Positions 19,701 through 28,328 are shown, counted from the stretch's first letter. The stretch: 64,000 nt of DNA from an uncultured Paracoccaceae bacterium (GCA_947498645.1 CANMKS010000001.1:62001-126000), one strand, 5' to 3'. Notes: generated from the sequence alone by a model not told the origin. Numbers and translations: made by a program.

Positions 19701-20007
19701 GAGGGTAAGCCAGAAACGCTTCGCCCGTGGTGAGTTGCAAGCGACACCCGATAACAGGCGTGATCTGCGCCTTCAACGCTTCGGCATGCAGGCGCACGAC
19801 CCCGGCCATCGTATTGAGGTCAGCACAGCCCAATCTGTCGTACCCCAGCGCATTGGCCGTTGTCGCAAGATCAACGGCATCAGACGCCCCATGCAGGAAG
19901 GAAAAGCAGGTCGTCACACCCAGCTCAACAAAATCCGCACGCGGATTGGGCCTAAAGCCTTCTTCCTCTATTGTGCGCCTTGGGCGCTGGTTATCCATCT
20001 CGGGCAT
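16702..20007 (-). CDS. dnaE2: Error-prone DNA polymerase III alpha subunit
   Basis: A 1101-residue C-family polymerase (ImuC). It has an N-terminal PHP domain (FVELGVTTCFSFLHGASDA), the polymerase active-site motif PPDIDVDFEHERREEV, and a C-terminal OB-fold segment. DnaE2 does SOS-induced translesion synthesis with ImuA and ImuB. The start is the ATG at 20007 (MPEMDNQRP), sharing one base with the imuB stop (TAATG); a longer frame to 20034 would lie inside imuB. The cassette is transcribed away from the LexA box at 22146. Confidence 0.95.
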   Translation of the reverse strand: MPEMDNQRPRRTIEEEGFRPNPRADFVELGVTTCFSFLHGASDAVDLATTANALGYDRLGCADLNTMAGVVRLHAEALKAQITPVIGCRLQLTTGEAFLAYPQDRAAYGRLCTLLSKGKMQDVDGAWQAKGQCDITLDDLAKHGTGVQLIALPGPDLDHFSAGFSRLRRALPMLQHIAASYLYRGDDRARINRLDALAKANGMCILATNDVHYHAPEQRPLQDVMTCILHKTTIHKAGFLLDANAERHLKSPAQMVRLFAEWPHAIRATRTVADACNFDLRELAYEYPQETVPAGRTPQEYLEELTWKGASWRYPDGVPETLKATLHKELALIAKLEIAQYFLTIQQIVNYARYECDPPILCQGRGSAANSAVCYVLGVTAVDPDKNDLLFERFISEERKEPPDIDVDFEHERREEVIQHIYDKYGRDRAALCATVIHYRPRMAVREVGKVMGLSEDITTALAKTIWGSWGREVGAREAAEAGIDLRDPLMARTIKLADKMIGMPRHLGQHVGGFILTEKPLTQTVPIGNGAMPERSFIEWDKDDIDELRILKVDVLALGMLTCIRKAFDLIDAHYGKRFTLADIPQEDPATYDMLCKGDSLGVFQVESRAQMNMLPRLKPREFYDLVIQVAIVRPGPIQGDMVHPYLRRRAGKEPEDYPSPAPPHDPGELRKVLSRTKGVPIFQEQAMKLAMVAAEFSPDEANQLRKAMATFRSKGTIGELEEKMVGRMIRRGYAPEFATRCFNQIKGFGDYGFPESHAASFAHLVYVSSWIKCHYPDVFCVALLNSQPMGFYAPAQIVRDAREHGKVVRGPDVNYSDWDNTLEPITPGQFAVRLGLRQVDGMRQEMAQRIMDARVRPFADLGDLKDRARLDAGTLRKLAAADAVRSMTLDRRQALWDARALRDAPDLPLFAEHKDEGEEIRFDLPQMPICEHVVADYQTTRLSLKAHPMSFLRRSMDKQGYTPARMLDQMRNGQSVKLAGIVLIRQRPGSAKGVCFITVEDETGVANLVVWPKVMEAFRKVIMRARVIDVKGVVQRSEDVIHVVANHLTDRSDALERLSHDQMDPPLAHADEVRKSIPHDPRGRHPRDVRVIPKSRDFH

Positions 20008-21539
20008 TACGCAAACATCCCATGCACGAACCACCGCGGATCACCGCCGCGGCCATCCTCATGCAACCCTTCGCGATAAAGCCAGAGCCGCCGCCCTGTC
20101 TGATCCTCAACCTTGAAGTAATCGCGCAACCGGGTGCCGGGGCGGTCTTTCCACCATTCAGGCGCGATCCGTTCCGGCCCGGTATACCGCGCCACCCGGT
20201 GGGTCTGCCTGCGCCAGACAAACCGTGCAGGCGGACCTTCGGGGACGGCATAAAGCACGCGCAGCTCTTCGGGGTGATCAAGCAGACGCAGTGGACGCTC
20301 TTTTGTCAGAACCACCACTTCATCAGGCCTGTTGGCCAGAGCGGCAATCTGCGCTTCGGCCCGTTCGGGCACATGACTTTGGCGCAACACAGGGCGGGTG
20401 ACGGCACGGGGGCCGAATTTGGCGCTTAGCCGGTCAATCAACCGGGTCAGGTGCAGGTCATCGTCCGACCCACCATCCAGACGGGTCTGCTTGTCCTGCA
20501 TCTCTTCGATGGCACCGGCCGCCAGCGTGATCAGATCAAAGCCGAAACCGGGGTTGATCCGCTCGACCTTGTCACGAAACAGGCTGTGCAAATGTGCTGG
20601 ATCACGATTTGGGGCAGAGGTTGCCACATCGACATAGCTGACATCCCCGTCCGTCTTGTAAACAGTCAGGTGCAAACGGCGGCAGCCCAGCCCTGCGTGC
20701 TTAAGCTGATCACAAAGATCCTCACAAAGGCCCGGCAAATGCGGGGTCGGGTCAAAGATCGGTTCGGCCAATCGCGCCTGCGCACGGATCACCGGCTTGG
20801 CGTCCATACTGGACACCGGTTCGGCCAGCTTGCCCAAGGCCTGATCCAGTCGCATCAGCGGGTTCGCCGCAAGCTCTGCTTTGACAAAACGGCGGGTGAG
20901 CGACAGGCGAGGCACATCCATCACCGCACCAATGGTTTTCAGCCCCAGCCTGCGCAGCACAAGCTGGGTCTTGGGGTCCAACCGCAACCCGCTGACTGGC
21001 AAGGGGCCCAGCTTGAAATGGGCTTCGCCCGGTCCGCAAATCGAACGCACAGACCCAAAGCGGGCCAAGGCCCAGGCAGCACCCCAGGTGGAGGCCACTG
21101 CCAGCCGCGCGGTCAGACCCAGTAGCGACAGCTGGGTTTCCATCTCAACCAACATCGCGGCCTCACCGCCCCACAGATGATCCGCCCCGGTGGTATCCAG
21201 GATCAACCCATCATCGCCGTCACGTGCCGTCCAGGGGCACCAGCGGCGCGCCCATAGGACCAGCCGATCAAGAGCCGCATGATCACCGGCCACATCGGCG
21301 TATTCGACCTGGAGTTCAGGGCAAATCGCACGCATATCCACAACCCGCGATCCGGGATGAATGCCGTCAATACGTGCGGCGCGGTTTGCGGCGTGAATAA
21401 CAGGCCCATGATGGCCTTCGCGCGCCAAAACCACAGGCACATCATCCGGCGGCGCGTTCCCGCAGCGCTCCATCACCCGGCTCCACCGCTCGATCGCGAG
21501 TTGGGGCAGCGAGATGGAGACGATCCGCCGCCCCGTCAT
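20007..21539 (-). CDS. imuB: ImuB, inactive Y-family polymerase-like mutasome hub
   Basis: A 510-residue DinB/UmuC-like protein. The start is the ATG at 21539 (MTGRRIVSISLPQLAIERW). The upstream frame extension is antisense-like and arginine-rich and is not used. ImuB proteins keep the Y-family fold but have lost catalytic carboxylates and link ImuA, DnaE2 and the beta clamp. Here LILDTTGADHLWGGE aligns with the degenerate catalytic region. The gene overlaps imuA by 98 bp and joins dnaE2 by TAATG. Confidence 0.93.
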   Translation of the reverse strand: MTGRRIVSISLPQLAIERWSRVMERCGNAPPDDVPVVLAREGHHGPVIHAANRAARIDGIHPGSRVVDMRAICPELQVEYADVAGDHAALDRLVLWARRWCPWTARDGDDGLILDTTGADHLWGGEAAMLVEMETQLSLLGLTARLAVASTWGAAWALARFGSVRSICGPGEAHFKLGPLPVSGLRLDPKTQLVLRRLGLKTIGAVMDVPRLSLTRRFVKAELAANPLMRLDQALGKLAEPVSSMDAKPVIRAQARLAEPIFDPTPHLPGLCEDLCDQLKHAGLGCRRLHLTVYKTDGDVSYVDVATSAPNRDPAHLHSLFRDKVERINPGFGFDLITLAAGAIEEMQDKQTRLDGGSDDDLHLTRLIDRLSAKFGPRAVTRPVLRQSHVPERAEAQIAALANRPDEVVVLTKERPLRLLDHPEELRVLYAVPEGPPARFVWRRQTHRVARYTGPERIAPEWWKDRPGTRLRDYFKVEDQTGRRLWLYREGLHEDGRGGDPRWFVHGMFA

Positions 21540-22128
21540 AGGTCGCCACCCATTTGCCGGGCTTGACCCGGCGCGAGCGGAACAGATCGAGCGACCAACG
21601 CGGCGCGCCCGGCGCCTGTGGGTCGTGCGGATGTGGCGCGGATGGCAGGCTGGCAATACGCCAGCGGTCGCGTGCAGCACTCAGATCGGGGCTGGCCGCA
21701 CGACGGATCAACCAGCACGATACATCCGCAGCCTCTGCCCGGATTGCCAACCGTTTGGTGGCAGTAAAGTCCAGCCCAGGCGGATCGCCCCAAATTTCGC
21801 CAATCACAGCGCCCAGCGCGCGGCAACGCAACCCATCCTCCATCGCCCAGAGCACATCCACTGCGCGTGACAGATCGACCATGATGATTGGGCGATCGCC
21901 GCTGATGCCTGCAAGGGCCGGACGTCCGGCCTCTTTGCGGGACAAACGATCCTGCACCCAAAGGACCGGCGCTTGCGTGCGAGGCAGACGCGACAGGGCA
22001 AAGCCCACAGCGCTGGCATCCGTGGGGCAGTTTGGAAAGGCCTCCGACAGGGTATGGGGCAGCGCGGCAAGACCCGCACCCTGCCCGGCCAACCTCTTGT
22101 GCATACGAAGCGAGCCCATACACGACAC
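21442..22128 (-). CDS. imuA: ImuA, RecA-like mutasome protein
   Basis: About 228 residues (starts at 22128 or 22119 are both possible: MSCMGSLRMHKRL). ImuA is a RecA-like, Walker-deficient protein recruited to the SOS mutasome. Recognisable segments are the PVLWVQDRLSRKEAGRPA stretch and the C-terminal RSRRVKPGKWVATYDG. The gene is first in the cassette, and its 3' end runs 98 bp into imuB. The LexA box lies 18 bp upstream of the first start. Confidence 0.9.
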   Translation of the reverse strand: MSCMGSLRMHKRLAGQGAGLAALPHTLSEAFPNCPTDASAVGFALSRLPRTQAPVLWVQDRLSRKEAGRPALAGISGDRPIIMVDLSRAVDVLWAMEDGLRCRALGAVIGEIWGDPPGLDFTATKRLAIRAEAADVSCWLIRRAASPDLSAARDRWRIASLPSAPHPHDPQAPGAPRWSLDLFRSRRVKPGKWVATYDGAADRLHLAAPTRDRAVEPGDGALRERAAG

Positions 22129-22145
22129 ACCGAATCCATTTTAAT

Positions 22146-22160
22146 GTTCACTATTTGTTC
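22146..22160. promoter_or_regulatory. LexA (SOS) box upstream of imuA
   Basis: GTTC-actattt-GTTC is an exact match to the alphaproteobacterial LexA motif GTTC-N7-GTTC. It lies 17 bp from the imuA start, so LexA would block the imuA-imuB-dnaE2 promoter. Confidence 0.92.
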
Positions 22161-22575
22161 TAATACATGCTTCCTGTTTTCGCAATCGCTCAAGACAGCC
22201 GCCAGTGACAAACTCAGTTGCCATGCATCCAAAAGCTTCTGGGTCTTCCCTCCACGCATGGGAGTTTAGGTGCTCAAAATTAACAAAAGGCAAATCCCGG
22301 CGGCAGACTTGGGGTACTGACTGAGGATCGAATGCAAACATTCGCAAAGCAAAGGGCAAGCACCGCAAAGGTGGCGGTGTGCAAGTGAAAGGTCATTTCA
22401 CCCATCGGGCCGCACTTGCGGCGCGCCTTAGTTTCAAGCACATCCATGGGATAACAGAAACGCTGACGCCTGAAATATGTTTTATTTCAGAGACTTGCCC
22501 AGGCAATCAATCGCCCCCACGAGAGTGGTATTTTCGTCTTGTGTTTCTCGACATACCGCAGCTATACCCATCGGC
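22161..22575. other. Intergenic region between imuA and tRNA-Ser
   Basis: No convincing gene on either strand. It must hold the outward promoter for tRNA-Ser near its right end; I see no repeat or strong hairpin. Confidence 0.6.
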
Positions 22576-22665
22576 GGAGACGTGGCCGAGTGGTCGAAGG
22601 CGCTCCCCTGCTAAGGGAGTAGGCGGGAAACCGTCTCGAGGGTTCGAATCCCTTCGTCTCCGCCA
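22576..22665 (+). tRNA. tRNA-Ser (anticodon GCT)
   Basis: A class II tRNA with a long variable arm. The acceptor stem GGAGACG (22576-22582) pairs with CGTCTCC (22655-22661), followed by a G discriminator and encoded CCA (22663-22665). The anticodon arm CTCCC-CTGCTAA-GGGAG gives anticodon GCT at 22610-22612. The T-arm is GGGTTCGAATCCC. An integrase gene begins about 140 bp downstream, so the 3' end is a likely integration site. I found no second copy of the 3' end in this window. Confidence 0.97.
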
Positions 22666-22807
22666 TTTTCCTCAGAATCGCTATCTCATAACCATCTGAT
22701 AGTAGGGTGGAATTGGGCGTTTTCGCGCTTATGGCGGTTCTTGGTCCGCTTGATTTGCTGCACATTTTGCTACACAATTTGCTGCACAAATGCGGAGATT
22801 TTCCGTC

Positions 22808-24066
22808 ATGAGCATCGCGAAAAGAGGCCGTCTTTATCATCTTCGCCGCCGCGTCCCGCGCCGGTATCGAAGGGTTGAGCCGCGCGAAACGGTCTGGATC
22901 AGCCTGCATACCGACTCTGAGACAGTGGCCACGAGCAAGGCGGACCGCGCGTGGAGCCAGATGATTGAGGCTTGGGAGGCCCGTCTGGCCGGGAACAGCG
23001 AGGATGCGGAGGCCCGTTACGAAGCCGCCCGCGACCTCGCCCGGGCGCGGGGCTTCCGGTATCTGGACGCGGGCAATGTGGCCAAACTGCCGGTCGAGGA
23101 CGTTGTAGAACGCGTCGAGGCCATTCCGGCCCCCGCGAACCAGCCCGACCCCGTCGAGGCCGCCGCCCTTCTCGGCACTGTTCCCAAACCGCGCATCACG
23201 GTCACCAAGGCGCTGGAACTGTATTGGGTCCTCGCGAAGGAGAAGACCCTCGGCAAGAGCGAGGATCAGCTGCGCCGCTGGGAAGCGCCGCGCAAGAAGG
23301 CGGTGAAGAACTTCGTCGCGGTCGTCGGCGACAAGGGAATCGCCAACATTACTCGCGACGACATGCTGGACTTCCGCCAGCACTGGCTTGACCGGATCGA
23401 GGCGGGAGAGGTGACGGCAAACTCCGCCAACAAGGATCTGATTCACCTCGGCGACGTGTTGAAGACCGTCAGCGGTTGGGGCTTTCGCTCCCTTTGGGCG
23501 AACTGTCCTTCAAGGAAGGCGAGAAGCTGACGCGTCCGCCGTTCAGTGAGGACTGGATCAGGAAGCAGATGCTTGCCCCCGGCGCGCTCGACGGCTTGAA
23601 TGGCCAAGCGCGCGCTTTGCTGCTGGGAATGATCAACACCGGCTACCGGCCCTCCGAAGGGGCAGCGCTCACGGCGGATACGATCAGACTCGATTGCGAC
23701 GTGCCACATATCTCCATCGAAGCGGAGGGGCGGCAGTTGAAGAGCCACTACGCCCGCCGCATGATCCCCTTGACCGGCGTCTCGCTTGAGGCCTTCAAGC
23801 AATACCCCGAGGGCTTCCCCCGCTACCGCAACCGCGCCACCCTGAGCGCAGTCGTGAACAAGTTCTTGAGGGCGAACAGCCTGCTCGAGACGCCGCGCCA
23901 CTCCTTCTACTCGTTGCGCCACTCCTTTGAGGACCGCATGCTCGCCGCCGGGATCGACGACCGCATCCGGCGTGACCTTTTCGGTCACCGATTGGACCGG
24001 GAACGATATGGCAAGGGCGCGTCTTTGGAACACGTCGCCGAGCTCGTCGCCCGGATCGCCTTCTGA
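22808..24066 (+). pseudogene. Tyrosine recombinase/integrase, frameshifted
   Basis: Two adjoining frames together make one integrase of normal length. The N-terminal part (MSIAKRGRLYHLRRRVPRRY) includes the SAM-like core-binding domain and reads to about 23475. The C-terminal part, in another frame from about 23476 (LGLSLPLGELSFKEGEK), holds the catalytic R (NTGYRPSEGAAL), the box-II arginine (YSLRHSFEDRM) and the final tyrosine (RERYGKG). The joint VLKTVSG / LGLSLPLGE fits a single-base deletion near 23475. The start at 22808 is preceded by GGAG; an upstream ATG at 22790 has no ribosome site. It lies just 3' of tRNA-Ser, its probable target. Confidence 0.85.
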
Positions 24067-24284
24067 GCCAAGAGCGCCCGCGCCCGGCGCTGCGCTTCTG
24101 ACATCCGGCTCTCCTCCTTCACGGCCGCGACCAACTCCGCTTCCAACCGCTCGAAGATCGGTGCGAAGTCCGGGTCCTCCGCGACCAGCACGGCGACCTT
24201 CAAGAGCGCTGCCTCGATGCGCGCGGAATCGACTGACTGGGTCGGACGGATCTTCTGCTGCGAAGGGCCGGGCAAAGGTGTCAT
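23985..24284 (-). CDS. Small hypothetical protein
   Basis: About 99 residues from the ATG at 24284 (MTPLPGPSQQKIRP). The middle is an acidic, alanine-rich helical stretch (ARIEAALLKVAVLVAEDP then FAPIFERLEAELVAA). From memory, similar short proteins occur beside integrase and relaxase genes of alphaproteobacterial mobile elements; I cannot name a family. The last ~27 codons overlap the integrase 3' end in antisense, and the polar tail there may be read-through after loss of the original stop. Confidence 0.5.
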   Translation of the reverse strand: MTPLPGPSQQKIRPTQSVDSARIEAALLKVAVLVAEDPDFAPIFERLEAELVAAVKEESRMSEAQRRARALLAQKAIRATSSATCSKDAPLPYRSRSNR

Positions 24285-24819
24285 GCGAAATAGCATGGGT
24301 CGGCGCGTTTGGATTGTGCAGAGCATCAGCCCGCTGCTCGCAAAACGGCTTGCCACAGCGTGCAGATCGGACAGTTGGATTGTCGGGGGCTTCGGCGTCT
24401 CGTGATGAATTCGACCGGCGACCGGCGCACCTCAGAGCGCTGCTGCTGTCTTTCGAATCAAGCCGGTTCGGTCGGCAGCATCGGCTCGCTGGGATCGTGC
24501 AAATGGTGCCTTGAAACGCCGCTTGGGAGAGCCGCTAGGGAGAACGGAAGGGGATGGCAAGATAAAGCGAGTTCCTCGCTGGCCGGGCCTATGGCCCTAA
24601 GCTGTTGTCTGCACATTGTTTTTTGGCGTGACGCATGATGGATCGCACTGTGTCTTGCGGCAAGGTTTCCCCGTTTTATGAATGATTTCAATGCCCTGAC
24701 GTGGCATGCCGCGCGGTGCCTTCACGCGAGAGCCCGCTACGTCTTCTCTTTGCACGCCATGCTTCTATGCTCCTCAAACACCGCTTGATTGACCCAGATC
24801 GGGCGTCGATTGTCGCTCC
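24285..24819. other. Intergenic or decayed region upstream of the relaxase fragment
   Basis: No reading frame with convincing protein character. Short frames on both strands are proline- or cysteine-rich shadows. The stretch presumably held genes of the former conjugative element and the promoter for the chimeric gene at 24820. Confidence 0.4.
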
Positions 24820-27282
24820 ATGACCCGCGACGAAAATGATCTCCGCATCCGCCCCGGCAAGGTCCGGGATCGATCTCAGAGGGTTCAAAGCGTGCGGCGC
24901 CAGGCGCGGGGATTTCTGGCCGATGTACATCGTGCAATACGCCGTGCGGGGGGCGATCCAAACCAGTTGGCCGGGAAGAGGAAGGCCAGCGGACGGTTCA
25001 ACGCCCGGGGTCGCGGTGCCAAGGTGGCGGTGGCGTTGAAGGGCCGGAATCCGTGGTCCCGCGGCCTGGACGGGACCCGAACGCGGGCCCGCCGGGTGAC
25101 CGTGAAAGCGCGGATCGTGAAGCTGAACCCGCAGCGTGGCGCGACGCGCGGCCGGTCCTTCGTGAGCGCCGAGGCGGTTGACGCCCATCTGCGGTATTTG
25201 GAGCGCGATGGCGTCACCTGCGACGGTGAGAAGGGACAGGTCTATTCCGCAGATGCGGACGATTTTCTGGCCGACATGGATGCTAAGGAGTATCAGATCG
25301 TAATCTCTGACGGCGGCCACGGCATGTCTCGTAGTGATGTAGTTGAGAGATGGCTCGTTCCGTCAACAAATGATAAATTGAAACGGAAAGTGAGTCCCAA
25401 GGGACGAGTTCTTCAGGGAAGGAAAGGAGTCGGAAGGTTTGCAGCGTCCATACTTGGAGACGACCTGCTCTTGGAGACAACCACGAACAGCGGTGAAACG
25501 ACCTCAGTATTCGTTGAGTGGGAGACATTTGAGGACGCGCACTATTTAGATGAAGTCGAGCTACTCATAGATACAAGAGAATCCGCTAGTGAACCGGGAA
25601 CTATCCTTACGATCAAGGGAAGTGCCGAAGGACTGGAAGAGTGGAACGACGCGCAGTTTCGGCGTTTGATGTATGAATTGCGGAAGTTGACGCCCCCTAC
25701 TGCGGCAGTTTCAGGGGTTGAACTGAAGCAGGAGAAGTTTGACATCAAGTTGAAGATATCTGGTTTCGAAGGAGTTCAGGACTCAGAAGAAACCATAGAG
25801 TCGTTTCCAATCTTGGAGTTTTACGACTACATGATTTCTGGCTACGTTGATGATTCAGGGGCCGGAATATTAAGATACTCGACGCAGAAGATTGAAAACG
25901 CGAGCGACGAGGAAATTTCTGTAGATTTTTCCGGCTTTTTTGAGAAGTCATGTGGTGCTCTTCATTTTGATATCAGAGTCTACGATAGAAACAAGGATGA
26001 CATCGATCAATTAATTCGAAGAGGCCTCAAAGATAAGGAAGGAAACTATCTTGGAAGCCTAGCAGCTCGACAACTCCTAAATTTCAATAACGGCGTCGGG
26101 GTTTATCGGAACGGATTTAGGATTCGCCCACTTGGAGATGCGCAATTCGACTGGCTCAAGCTGAACCAAAAGAGAATTCAAAACCCCTCCATGAAGATCG
26201 GTGGCAACCAAGTCATTGGGTTTGTGCATATCGAGCCCGAGGAGCGGTCAGGCCTGATCGAGAAAAGTGCCCGAGACGGCCTGAAGGAGAATGCGGCGTA
26301 TGAGAGACTAATTGATGTTACCACAAAGGTGATCGAAGAGCTTGAAACTCGCAGATTTGCGCTTCGTAGGTCACTAGACCTCGGCAAGCCAAAATCTCGA
26401 GTAGAAAAGCAGATTCGTCAGTTGTTTTCTGATGATCATATTAAAACAGACATAGTTCACAGGCTTGAACGAGCCGGGATAGGAGAAAAGGTCACAAAAG
26501 AGATCTCGGAAATTCTGTCTAAAGATATCGCAGCAAAGAATAAGGCGGCCGAAAGTATTCGTCAAACTGTCGCGGTTTATCAAGGACAAGCGACATTAGG
26601 AAAAATCGTGAATGTGGTTCTTCACGAAGGGCGACGTCCCTTGAATTTTTTCAGAAATCAAGTGCCCAACCTAGAGTATTGGGGCAAGGTTTTTGACGAG
26701 AACCCTATATCGGAGAACTTGGCAAAGATCATTCCAATCGCACAAGAGCTCGGTCATAATGCGGATGTGTTTGCGCAACTTTTCAGCAGACTGGACCCCT
26801 TGGCGGCGGGAAAACGAACAGATGCTCGCTCCTTCAAATTGTCTGAGGCGCTGAGCGGTTCACTTAAGGTCTTTGAGAACACTCTTTCAGACCTAGGTGT
26901 GGATACGCATCTTGAGGGTTCTAAGAACTTTGAATTTGTCGGTTGGAAGCAAGATTTCTACGCAATTTTTACCAACCTGATTGACAATAGCTTGTATTGG
27001 ATGAGTGAAAAGAAGACGGGCAGCCCATCGATTTTCATTCGCTTTGAAGTTGACGAAGGAAAGCTCGTTTTCATCGATTATCGGGATAACGGCCCAGGAA
27101 TCGACAAATCTCTGATCGAGTCAGAAATTATTTTTGACCCGGAATTCTCAACTAAGAGAGACGGTACGGGACTAGGACTTGCCATCGCTGGAGAGGCCGC
27201 CTCTCGAAACAACTTGGAATTGAATGTCCTAGAGTCTGATAAGGGTGCGTACTTCAGGCTTCAGCCAGTTAATGGAGATTGA
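24820..27282 (+). CDS. Chimera: relaxase N-terminus fused to GHKL ATPase / histidine kinase
   Basis: An 820-residue frame in three parts. Residues 1 to about 152 (MTRDENDLRIRPGKVRDRS ... VDAHLRYLERDGV) match the start of alphaproteobacterial conjugative relaxases with an RVTVKARIV segment. From about residue 154 the text becomes an MORC/Hsp90-like GHKL domain: G1 motif DGGHGM at 164-169 and GRKGVGRFA at about 201-210. The N-box helix that should precede it is missing. The C-terminal third is a histidine kinase: H-box LHEGRRPL with H602, N-box NLIDNS (about 718), DNGPGID (about 757) and GTGLGLA (about 785). Codon use shifts at the joint near 25275-25285. The next gene encodes a receiver protein and overlaps the stop. 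Whether the fusion is functional is unknown; an ATG at 25275 could give a protein without the relaxase part. Confidence 0.8.
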   Translation: MTRDENDLRIRPGKVRDRSQRVQSVRRQARGFLADVHRAIRRAGGDPNQLAGKRKASGRFNARGRGAKVAVALKGRNPWSRGLDGTRTRARRVTVKARIVKLNPQRGATRGRSFVSAEAVDAHLRYLERDGVTCDGEKGQVYSADADDFLADMDAKEYQIVISDGGHGMSRSDVVERWLVPSTNDKLKRKVSPKGRVLQGRKGVGRFAASILGDDLLLETTTNSGETTSVFVEWETFEDAHYLDEVELLIDTRESASEPGTILTIKGSAEGLEEWNDAQFRRLMYELRKLTPPTAAVSGVELKQEKFDIKLKISGFEGVQDSEETIESFPILEFYDYMISGYVDDSGAGILRYSTQKIENASDEEISVDFSGFFEKSCGALHFDIRVYDRNKDDIDQLIRRGLKDKEGNYLGSLAARQLLNFNNGVGVYRNGFRIRPLGDAQFDWLKLNQKRIQNPSMKIGGNQVIGFVHIEPEERSGLIEKSARDGLKENAAYERLIDVTTKVIEELETRRFALRRSLDLGKPKSRVEKQIRQLFSDDHIKTDIVHRLERAGIGEKVTKEISEILSKDIAAKNKAAESIRQTVAVYQGQATLGKIVNVVLHEGRRPLNFFRNQVPNLEYWGKVFDENPISENLAKIIPIAQELGHNADVFAQLFSRLDPLAAGKRTDARSFKLSEALSGSLKVFENTLSDLGVDTHLEGSKNFEFVGWKQDFYAIFTNLIDNSLYWMSEKKTGSPSIFIRFEVDEGKLVFIDYRDNGPGIDKSLIESEIIFDPEFSTKRDGTGLGLAIAGEAASRNNLELNVLESDKGAYFRLQPVNGD

Positions 27283-28310
27283 AATTGACCATTAAACTAT
27301 TGCTTGTCGAAGACGATGATGGCGACCGCCAAGGATTCGTTCAAAGTGTTGAACGTTACAACCATGAGAATGGTGCTAACTTCTCGGTGGTCGAGTGCGG
27401 CACCTTAGAGGAAGCATTGAATCGCCTTGACGAAGGTTTCGACGGAGCGGTTATCGACATGAAGCTCGGCGACGCTGGCGGCGAAGGCAATGCAATTTTG
27501 AAAGAAATGGACAATAAGAACATTCGAATGCCTATCGTGATCCTAACCGGAACCCCCGCTGAAGCCGATGATCACTACGTCCATATTGAAGTGCTTAAGA
27601 AGGGCGAGGCGAATAATCTTACGATCTTGGAAGACTTTAGACAAGTCCATGCGTCTGGTCTCACCAGAGTTATGGGAGGGCGGGGTTTGTTGGAAGAGCT
27701 GCTCAGCAAGGTCTATAAATCCAACATCCTCAGCCAGAAGGAAGTCTGGAAGAAGTACGGGCAGAAAGACGCTGAAAAGTCGGAAAAGGCGTTGATGCGC
27801 CATGTGATGAACCATCTTATCCAGATGGTTGATCTGGATGAAGAAAGTTGCGTGCCTGAGGAATTCTACATTTTTCCGCCTGTTGGTGAGGCGCTGCGTA
27901 CCGGCACTGTCGTCAAGTCAATGGCCAATGGTTCATATTATGCGGTAGTCAACCCGCTGTGCGACTTGACCGTCCGTCCCAACGGTGAATTCAAGGCTAG
28001 AAATGTTTTACTTTGTAAGATTGCGTCCTTGGCCGAATGCGCGAAGCATGAAGCCAAGAGCGAGGAAAATGTTCGAAAGGAATTGGAGAAGAACAAGAAG
28101 AACTGCTACCATGCTCTGCCAAGCACGGACTTTTTCGAGGGAGGTTTTCTAGACTTTGAATCTTTAACTTCGGTTGACAAGGGGCAACTTGCAGCTGAAT
28201 TTGAAAAGCCATTGCTTCAAATCTCCCCCGCTTTTGTCAAAGATATCGCTTCTCGACTTTCCTCGTTTTATGGCAGGCAAGGCCAGCCAGCACTTACCTT
28301 TGTCGAGTAG
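27279..28310 (+). CDS. Receiver-domain protein with uncharacterised C-terminal domain
   Basis: About 343 residues. The N-terminal receiver domain has the acidic pair (LLLVEDDDGDR), phosphoacceptor D60 (AVIDMKLGD), T90 (VILTGTP) and the conserved lysine (EVLKKGE, residues 107-108). No known DNA-binding domain follows. Residues from about 125 on form an unrecognised domain with YAVVNPLCDLTVRPNG and many charged residues, possibly an effector or adaptor. The TTG at 27279 overlaps the upstream stop; a TTG at 27285 has better spacing from GGAG (27274-27277). The partner kinase is the preceding gene. The stop lies just before the IS3 remnant. Confidence 0.8.
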   Translation: MKLTIKLLLVEDDDGDRQGFVQSVERYNHENGANFSVVECGTLEEALNRLDEGFDGAVIDMKLGDAGGEGNAILKEMDNKNIRMPIVILTGTPAEADDHYVHIEVLKKGEANNLTILEDFRQVHASGLTRVMGGRGLLEELLSKVYKSNILSQKEVWKKYGQKDAEKSEKALMRHVMNHLIQMVDLDEESCVPEEFYIFPPVGEALRTGTVVKSMANGSYYAVVNPLCDLTVRPNGEFKARNVLLCKIASLAECAKHEAKSEENVRKELEKNKKNCYHALPSTDFFEGGFLDFESLTSVDKGQLAAEFEKPLLQISPAFVKDIASRLSSFYGRQGQPALTFVE

Positions 28311-28328
28311 TGGAGAGTTGTATGGAGC

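Noticed and set aside
22562-23446. Minus-strand frame of 294 codons over tRNA-Ser and the integrase
   Set aside because: It includes the complement of the tRNA and is antisense to a recognisable integrase.
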